Source: an uncultured Bacteroidota bacterium (GTDB taxonomy: Bacteria > Bacteroidota > Bacteroidia > 2-12-FULL-35-15). Taken from it: a DNA stretch of 11,004 bases. The notes under the pieces are model-generated. The model was not told the origin of the DNA. It saw only the letters and a program-made list of their open reading frames with translations, and searched no databases. The stretch spans positions 1 to 11,004 of the forward strand of contig CAISYK010000547.1 in NCBI GenBank assembly GCA_903889605.1. The letters are read 5' to 3'. Made by a program: the position numbers and the translations under genes. Below are positions 8,701 to 11,004 of the stretch, piece by piece (positions within the stretch are counted from its first letter, which is position 1; the number at the start of each line of letters is the position of its first letter).

Positions 8701-11004
8701 CGCAGGGGCAGTAGTTCCTATACCTACATTTACTGCATCCGCGCCTGTTCCGCCAAGCACTATTGAGTTACTTGTACCTACTTTAGCATTATAGCCAATT
8801 GCTGTAGCATTGACCAAATTATTTGATAAAACATCGGCACTAAAACCTATTGCGGTATTGTAATTCCCTATCGTATTATTGTACAGTGAATATGACCCAA
8901 GAGCCGTATTGTTGGTTCCTGTAGTGTTTAACCTAAGCGCTGACAAGCCAATTGCTGAATTGACTGCTCCTGTGGTGTTGGAAAAAAGCGCATAATCGCC
9001 AACAGCAGTATTCATAGAACCATTTGAGTTTGATGTTGGCTGGTTGTAATAAAGCGCATTTGTACCTAAAGCCACGTTATCCGTGTTCCAGGCGGTGCCG
9101 CCATTGCTGTATGACTGGCTAAATAATGCCTGATTTCCTATTGCAGTGTTTTGGCCTGCTACGGTGTTCTCCCTAAGGGCGCCATTTCCGTATGCAGTAT
9201 TGTAACTTCCTTTTGTGTTTGCGTAAAGAGCCTCAAGTCCTACAGCAGTATTGTCGCTTCCAATGGTATTGGAATAAAGAGCTGTCATTCCTACGGCAGT
9301 ATTCCAATTTCCTGTGATGTTGGTATAAAGCGCCTGATAGCCTATTCCGGTATTATAAATTCCAGTATTGCTATTTCCTGCCTGATAACCAAGAAAAGTC
9401 AGACCGTTCGCATCTATCCTGCCTGCTTTGTTGTTAAACACCCTGAAATTAAGAGGAATATTATCAATAGTGCCGATAAAGTTGGTTCCGTTTACAGTGC
9501 CTGCATTGCCAAGTAGTGCCCAGGCATTTAAAGCTCCATCAGCACCAGTTGCACCAGTTGAGCCGCTTGCACCTGTATAGCCTATAGCACCAGTAGTTCC
9601 TGTGCTGCCATTAAAACCAGTTGAGCCGGCAGAACCGCTCGAGCCTGTTGTACCTATTGGAAGCGTGCCAAAAGTTCCATTTCCTAATAGTACATCTGAA
9701 GCATTTCCCGTAAAATTGGTAATAGACAAATCTCCAGAAGAATTAGATTTTACTATTGCACCTGATCCGCCGCTTATAAGTGTGCTCACCCTTGCGGTGC
9801 CAACAATATGCAATGCCTGCGCAGGGGAAGTAGTTCCTATACCTACATTTACTGCATCCGCGCCTGTTCCGCCAAGCACTATTGAGTTACTTGTGCCTAC
9901 TTTGGCATTATAGCCTATTGCTGTGGCATTGACCAAATTATTTGATAATACATCAGCACTATAACCTATTGCGGTATTGTAATTCCCTACGGTGTTTGCA
10001 AAAAGCGCAGTTGTTCCAATGGCCGTATTGCGGTTTCCAGTTGTATTGCTGCGAAGTGCAGCATAACCAACGGCTGTGTTATAGACTCCTAAGGTATTGA
10101 ATAAAAGTGAAGCAGTGCCATTGGCAGTATTGCAGACTCCGTCAGTGTTGAAATAAAGCGCATCATATCCATTGGCAGTATTTTGGACTCCTGTGAGATT
10201 GGAGTTAAGAGCTTCAACGCCATTGGCGGTATTGTAGCCTCCGGTGGTATTGGAGAAAAGAGCTCTTAAACCATTTGCAGTATTGGCATTTCCAGAAGTT
10301 GCCGGATTTAACGCATAAATCCCCCATGATGTATTTCCAAGAGTACCATCAAGCAAACCTGCTTGTGTATTATTTCGCTTAAAAACAACATTTTGATTAT
10401 CAGTAGTACCTATAAAATTAGTGCCGGCACTGGTACCCGCATTGCCAAGGAGCGACCATGCATTTAAAGCGCCGTCAGCACCTGTTGCACCAGTTGAACC
10501 AGAACTTCCTGTACTGCCTGTTGAACCAGAAGTTCCGGTTTTACCTGTAAGCCCAGTGCTTCCTGTATCACCTGTTGAGCCGGAGCTTCCGGTATCACCA
10601 GTTACTCCTGTATTACTTGTTGAGCCTGTAGAACCAGAGCTTCCGGTGTCGCCTGTTGCTCCTGTATCACCAGTTACTCCTGTATTACTTGTTGAGCCTG
10701 TAGAACCAGAGTTTCCGGTATCGCCTGTTGCTCCTGTATTACTTGTTGAACCTGTAGAACCAGAGTTTCCGGTATCGCCTGTTGCTCCTGTATCACCAGT
10801 TACTCCTGTATTACTTGTAGAGCCTGTAGCACCGGAGTTTCCGGTATCACCTGTTGCTCCTGTATTACTTGTTGAACCTGTAGAACCAGAGTTTCCGGTA
10901 TCGCCTGTTGCTCCTGTAGCACCGGAGTTTCCGGTATTACCGGTTGCTCCTGTATTACTTGTTGAGCCTGTAGAACCTGCAGCACCGGAGTTTCCGGTAT
11001 TACC
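2725..11004 (-). CDS. Giant collagen-like / 17-residue-repeat fibre protein (5' partial)
   Basis: The frame is open from the right edge to TAA at 2725-2727, giving 2759 residues, and lacks its N-terminus. A TTG at 10354-10356 is not the start, because the same repeat architecture continues upstream in frame. Order from N to C: collagen-like tract I; array 1; linker with collagen tract II; array 2; linker with collagen tract III; arrays 3 to 7 separated by four linkers holding SLLVYNT and PGYYYW; a spacer with NKLYIANNSTDPPLIYGDF and NVGIG; and a C-terminal domain of about 113 residues. The repeats, ATAIGYNAKV and NVGIG motifs resemble trimeric autotransporter heads and the fibre-like proteins common in Bacteroidota, and collagen tracts also imply trimers, so a long homotrimeric surface or extracellular fibre is inferred. 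No YadA-type membrane anchor, S74 self-cleaving chaperone or T9SS sorting domain is seen at the C-terminus. Adhesion is the likeliest role; phage-tail-like use cannot be excluded. Confidence 0.9.
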   Translation of the reverse strand, partial: GNTGNSGAAGSTGSTSNTGATGNTGNSGATGATGDTGNSGSTGSTSNTGATGDTGNSGATGSTSNTGVTGDTGATGDTGNSGSTGSTSNTGATGDTGNSGSTGSTSNTGVTGDTGATGDTGSSGSTGSTSNTGVTGDTGSSGSTGDTGSTGLTGKTGTSGSTGSTGSSGSTGATGADGALNAWSLLGNAGTSAGTNFIGTTDNQNVVFKRNNTQAGLLDGTLGNTSWGIYALNPATSGNANTANGLRALFSNTTGGYNTANGVEALNSNLTGVQNTANGYDALYFNTDGVCNTANGTASLLFNTLGVYNTAVGYAALRSNTTGNRNTAIGTTALFANTVGNYNTAIGYSADVLSNNLVNATAIGYNAKVGTSNSIVLGGTGADAVNVGIGTTSPAQALHIVGTARVSTLISGGSGAIVKSNSSGDLSITNFTGNASDVLLGNGTFGTLPIGTTGSSGSAGSTGFNGSTGTTGAIGYTGASGSTGATGADGALNAWALLGNAGTVNGTNFIGTIDNIPLNFRVFNNKAGRIDANGLTFLGYQAGNSNTGIYNTGIGYQALYTNITGNWNTAVGMTALYSNTIGSDNTAVGLEALYANTKGSYNTAYGNGALRENTVAGQNTAIGNQALFSQSYSNGGTAWNTDNVALGTNALYYNQPTSNSNGSMNTAVGDYALFSNTTGAVNSAIGLSALRLNTTGTNNTALGSYSLYNNTIGNYNTAIGFSADVLSNNLVNATAIGYNAKVGTSNSIVLGGTGADAVNVGIGTTAPAQALHIVGTARVSTLISGESGAIVKSNSSGDLSIINFTGNASDVLLGNGTFGTLSIGTTGSSGSTGSTGFNGSTGTTGVIGSTGSTGSCGLTGATGAAGASTGGTGSTGATGSYGSTGATGADGALNAWALIGNTGTVDGTNFIGTTDNIPFNIRVNNEKAGRIDPDLANSFFGYQAGNSNTTGNNNTANGFQALFRNTSGIQNTAFGPGALYGNTTGYNNAAIGYQALNSNTTGTENTANGTVALFSNTVGSKNSANGNGALYSNTIGIDNTANGYVALYFNTEGSYNTANGLQALYSNTTGQQNTAAGNSALLSNTVGENNTADGRAALALNTTGSNNTANGTNALLTNTTGNNNTAFGYGADVSTDNLSNTTAIGYNAKVATSNSLVLGGTGADGVNVGVGTASPSASALLDLTASDKGLLIPRVALTGSADATTIASGNVTSLLVYNTAAAGDVLPGYYYWDGTKWAPMGGSGASGWSLTGNAGTTAGTNFIGTTDNINVVFKRNNVQAGLLTNTGVSNTSWGLSALNPSTTGTYNTAVGDRALTYNQLGSQNTAIGATALFSNTSGNSNTAIGASALAGNSGGHNNTAIGSAALSNNTIGYDNTANGLMSLLNNVDGNYNIAIGRNTLLNNTNGSSNTVIGTYALNTNTTGSNNTAVGFNADVLSANLINATAIGYNAKVATSSSLVLGGTGADGVNVGIGTTSPNASALLDLAATDKGILIPRVALTDLADATTITSGNVTSLLVYNTTAAGTPPNDVIPGYYYWDGAKWISLSGGTGGGGWSILGDAGTVDGTNFIGTADNVPFNIRVNNEKAGRIDADLANVFLGYQAGNSNTSGNANSANGFQSLYSNTTGYENTANGNQSLYSNTTGYDNTANGNMALYSNTTGLYNTASGFQSLVANTAGSQNTASGVFSLANNSGDGNTATGYNAMTNNLTGYDNTAAGRGALINNTLGYQNTAIGTSTLNGNVTGNNNTAIGNGADVSSDNLNNATAIGYNAKVGTSSSIVLGGTGADAINVGIGTTTPNASALLDLTASDKGVLIPQVALTGSDDATSIANGNVTSLLVYNTTAAGTPPNDVVPGYYYWNGTQWVTMGGGPGASGWSLTGNAGTVDGTSFIGTTDNIPFNIRVNNEKAGRIDPDLANAFFGYQAGNSNTTGYENTTVGTQALYSNTTGANNTVNGGYALYYNTTGSENTANGAEALYNNVNGNSNTATGYVSLFSNTEGYGNTADGQQALYLNTSGWFNTATGGSALYSNTTGYENTASGAQALYSNTEGHGNIAVGMTALYENTTGNYNVATGYQALFHSNGFDNAAYGTEALSFNTGGYQNTANGSYSLISNTTGSNNTANGSSALASNTTGSNNTAIGYGADVSSDDLTNATAIGYNAKVGTSNSIVLGGTGGDAVNVGIGTTTPNASALLDLTASDKGVLIPQVALTGSDDATTITNGNVTSLLVYNTAAAGTPPNDVMPGYYYWNGSDWVTMGGGAGASGWSLTGNAGTADGSSFIGTTDYIPFNIRVNNQKAGRIDPDLINTFFGYQAGNSNTTGSLNTANGQEALYSNTEGYANVAVGYQVLKTNTTGVSNTAIGYQSLWSNTTGNENTATGISSLYSNTTGYANTANGADALHSNTTGYFNTAFGYGALFANTEGQENTATGEYALMNNTTGSDNTANGAKALYSNTTGSDNTANGDAALYNNTEGYENTATGISALYYNTIGYSNTATGVGALNANTEGFFNTANGERALYFNTTGTENTAVGRRALFLNTTGSYNVAIGNVALTSITTGENNTAVGVAALFANKGNNNTAIGMNAGSSCITGSGNVFLGYNAGFNETGDNKLYIANNSTDPPLIYGDFSGGNVGIGTNSLVANAKLAIKDGHLQSQQTTAPTASSGDYTIYSISNATDMAGHISITPTTSAGSVTFTFDKSYSVAPMVIITPTDAVTAAEMPSAQIFVTSTTTDFTINFGAAPTAVEHTFNYMVIETQ
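2728..3066 (-). other. Non-repetitive C-terminal domain of the giant protein
   Basis: About 113 residues from LAIKDGHLQSQQ to the final NYMVIETQ. The pattern is beta-rich: AGHISITPTTSAGSVTFTF, then YSVAPMVIITP, a loop with AAEMPSAQ, IFVTSTTTDFTINF, and TFNYMVIE. The spacing of a strand ending in F, a P-x-V strand and a last strand with an aromatic residue weakly recalls H-type lectin folds and fibre-tip domains; this is inference from pattern only. As the only unique part at the free end, it is the best candidate for ligand binding or trimer nucleation. It lacks the YPNP and GxY features of T9SS sorting domains. Confidence 0.55.
3067..3270 (-). other. Spacer module between array 7 and the C-terminal domain
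   Basis: 68 residues starting NTAIGMNAGSSCITGSG, then VFLGYNAG, NKLYIANNSTDPPLIYGDF and GGNVGIGT. This NKLYIAN-x-LIYGDF-VGIGT module is a frequent bridge between head-type repeats and the C-terminal part in Bacteroidota fibre-like proteins. It replaces the ATAIGYNAKV module that ends arrays 1 to 6. Confidence 0.6.
3271..4032 (-). repeat. 17-residue repeat array 7 (15 units)
   Basis: The longest array, 762 bases: fourteen 51-base units and one 48-base unit (3271-3318, the last in protein order). Consensus per unit: N1 T2 A3 x4 G5 x6 x7 A8 L9 Y/F10 x11 N12 T13 T/E14 G15 x16 x17. Neighbouring units can be very close at DNA level: the 23-base stretch 3611-3633 recurs exactly at 3662-3684, an offset of 51. 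Confidence 0.9.
4033..4593 (-). repeat. Inter-array linker 7 (187 residues)
   Basis: In protein order: NTAIGYGADVSSDDL, ATAIGYNAKVGTSNSIVLGG, NVGIGTTTP, SALLDLTASDKGVLIPQVAL, SLLVYNT, PGYYYWNGSDW, then GTTDYIPFNIRVNNQKAGRI and FFGYQAGNSNTTG, which leads into array 7. It is collinear with linkers 6 and 5 and has exactly their length. Confidence 0.85.
4594..5202 (-). repeat. 17-residue repeat array 6 (12 units)
   Basis: 609 bases: eleven 51-base units and one 48-base unit at 4747-4794 (NVATGYQALFHSNGFD, one residue short in the loop half). Same consensus as array 7, with more variation at position 4 (N, T, D, V, Y). Confidence 0.9.
5203..5763 (-). repeat. Inter-array linker 6 (187 residues)
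   Basis: Same module order as linker 7 at an offset of 1170 bases and with no length change: ATAIGYNAKVGTSSSIVLGG, INVGIGTTTP, LLDLTASDKGVLIPQVAL, SLLVYNT, PGYYYWNGTQW, GTTDNIPFNIRVNNEKAGRI, FFGYQAGNSNTTG. It is the closest relative of linker 7. Confidence 0.85.
5764..6168 (-). repeat. 17-residue repeat array 5 (8 units)
   Basis: 405 bases: seven 51-base units and one 48-base unit at 5917-5964 (NTASGVFSLANNSGDG). The first two units in protein order differ at only a few residues (NSANGFQSLYSNTTGYE and NTANGNQSLYSNTTGYD), a sign of recent duplication. Confidence 0.9.
6169..6729 (-). repeat. Inter-array linker 5 (187 residues)
   Basis: Again 561 bases. Contains ATAIGYNAKVATSSSLVLGG, NVGIGTTSP, LLDLAATDKGILIPRVAL, SLLVYNT, PGYYYWDGAKW, a Gly-rich GGTGGGGW, then NVPFNIRVNNEKAGRI and FLGYQAGNSNTSG. 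It is more diverged from linkers 6 and 7 than they are from each other. Confidence 0.85.
6730..7137 (-). repeat. 17-residue repeat array 4 (8 units)
   Basis: 408 bases, exactly eight units. The first is the variant NTSWGLSALNPSTTGTY, which also opens array 1; the others follow the consensus with more I at position 4 (NTAIG) than in arrays 5 to 7. Confidence 0.9.
7138..7635 (-). repeat. Inter-array linker 4 (166 residues), second ending type
   Basis: 498 bases. The first half matches the other linkers (TTAIGYNAKVATSNSLVLGG, NVGVGTASP, LLDLTASDKGLLIPRVAL, SLLVYNT, PGYYYWDGTKW). The second half is different: NINVVFKRNNVQAGLLTNTG replaces the PFNIRVNNEKAGRI and GYQAGNSNTTG block. The same ending stands before array 1. 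Confidence 0.85.
7636..8145 (-). repeat. 17-residue repeat array 3 (10 units)
   Basis: 510 bases, exactly ten units, from NTANGFQALFRNTSGIQ to NTANGTNALLTNTTGNN, all 17 residues long. It is the longest array without a shortened unit. Confidence 0.9.
8332..8532 (-). repeat. Collagen-like tract III (67 residues)
   Basis: Twenty-two Gly-X-Y triplets, mostly G-S-T, G-A-T and similar, without any proline. One extra Thr (codon 8398-8400) gives GASTG and shifts the glycine register once. One Cys (GSCGLT) is present. The tract lies in the linker between arrays 2 and 3 and ends in GADGALNAW, as do tracts I and II. Confidence 0.85.
8471..8870 (-). repeat. 400-base duplicated module, copy A
   Basis: Matches 9590-9989 over 400 bases without a gap and with about 18 substitutions counted by eye (about 95 percent identity). 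It spans part of collagen tract III, the stretch encoding ALHIVGTARVSTLISG and SGAIVKSNSSGDLSI, the VGIG motif, ATAIGYNAKVG and the beginning of NTAIGFSADV. Many of the differences are silent. Confidence 0.9.
8860..9354 (-). repeat. 17-residue repeat array 2 (7 units plus an irregular 46-residue stretch)
   Basis: 495 bases. Four regular units, then 46 residues at 9013-9150 in which the repeat is recognisable (NTAIGNQALF and NVALGTNALYYN) but separated by inserts SQSYSNGGTAW and PTSNSNGSM, then three regular units. Confidence 0.88.
9535..9654 (-). repeat. Collagen-like tract II (40 residues)
   Basis: Thirteen uninterrupted Gly-X-Y triplets (GTT, GSS, GSA, GST, GFN and so on to GAD) plus a closing Gly, without proline. 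It sits in the linker between arrays 1 and 2, right after NGTFGTLPI and before ALNAWALLGNAG. Confidence 0.88.
9590..9989 (-). repeat. 400-base duplicated module, copy B
   Basis: Partner of 8471-8870 at an offset of 1119 bases. It begins inside collagen tract II and ends in the last, incomplete unit after array 1. Together with copy A it shows that a whole collagen-stalk-head cassette was duplicated. Confidence 0.9.
9979..10335 (-). repeat. 17-residue repeat array 1 (7 units)
   Basis: 357 bases, exactly seven units, opening with the variant NTSWGIYALNPATSGNA and ending with NTAIGTTALFANTVGNY. The stretch just upstream, NVVFKRNNTQAGLLDGTLG, has the same form as the ending of linker 4. Confidence 0.9.
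10471..11004 (-). repeat. Collagen-like tract I (at least 178 residues, runs off the edge)
   Basis: Gly-X-Y triplets built from G with S, T, A, D, N, V and rarely L or K; Thr is the usual Y residue and there is no proline. Triplets are paired into hexads (18 bases): GATGDT, GNSGST, GVTGDT, GSTSNT. In GSTSNT a Gly is replaced by Ser (codons at 10615, 10687, 10741, 10813, 10867 and 10957). The tract is still going at the window edge. Confidence 0.9.

Noticed and set aside
8390..8794. Pro/Val-rich plus-strand open frame (also 9602-9913)
   Set aside because: It is the antisense reading of the collagen tracts and linker; the two copies just mirror the 400-base duplication.
3271..10335. CRISPR-like arrays, given the regular 51-base spacing
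   Set aside because: The repeats are contiguous, imperfect, in frame and translate to a solenoid consensus; there are no unique spacers.
10354..10356. TTG as start codon of the giant gene
   Set aside because: The frame stays open upstream to the window edge and encodes the linker and collagen tract that belong to the same protein; the TTG is an internal Leu in QAGLLDG.
10800..10985. Gln-rich minus-strand open frame
   Set aside because: It is another frame of the 18-base repeat lattice, open only because the unit lacks stops in that frame.

Overview
The window looks like a piece of a Bacteroidota (Bacteroidetes) chromosome. Two adjacent plus-strand reading frames end in type IX secretion (T9SS) type A C-terminal sorting domains, start sites lack a Shine-Dalgarno sequence and sit in A/T-rich leaders, and every recognisable product is a secreted or surface repeat protein of kinds common in that phylum. 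No housekeeping gene, RNA gene, intact mobile element or CRISPR array is visible, so the genus cannot be told.

Layout. Positions 1-197 are the last 64 codons of an upstream plus-strand gene, just its T9SS sorting domain. After a 65-base gap with an inverted repeat comes a plus-strand parallel beta-helix protein with a signal peptide (263-1903). Its frame breaks at about 1895, exactly where a short Ig-like segment should be, and its T9SS sorting domain continues in another frame to 2192. The break looks like a small out-of-frame deletion, so the gene is probably damaged. Positions 2193-2724 hold no convincing gene, only a hairpin and a possible trace of a mobile element.

The rest of the window, 2725-11004, is one minus-strand reading frame of 2759 codons that runs off the right edge without its start. 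It encodes part of a giant fibre-like protein with three collagen-like Gly-X-Y tracts, seven arrays of a 17-residue Asn/Thr/Gly repeat (67 regular units plus one irregular 46-residue stretch), conserved linkers of two kinds between arrays, and a non-repetitive C-terminal domain. Array lengths are whole multiples of 51 bases, apart from three units of 48 bases and the irregular stretch. Three linkers are all exactly 561 bases, and a 400-base module is duplicated at about 95 percent identity. The gene has clearly grown by repeated internal duplication.

Together the genes suggest a cell-surface or extracellular adhesion locus. The two plus-strand genes are T9SS cargo by their sorting domains. 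The giant protein has no such domain at its C-terminus, and its export signal, if at the N-terminus, lies outside the window. That these proteins act together is not shown by the sequence; they are merely neighbours.
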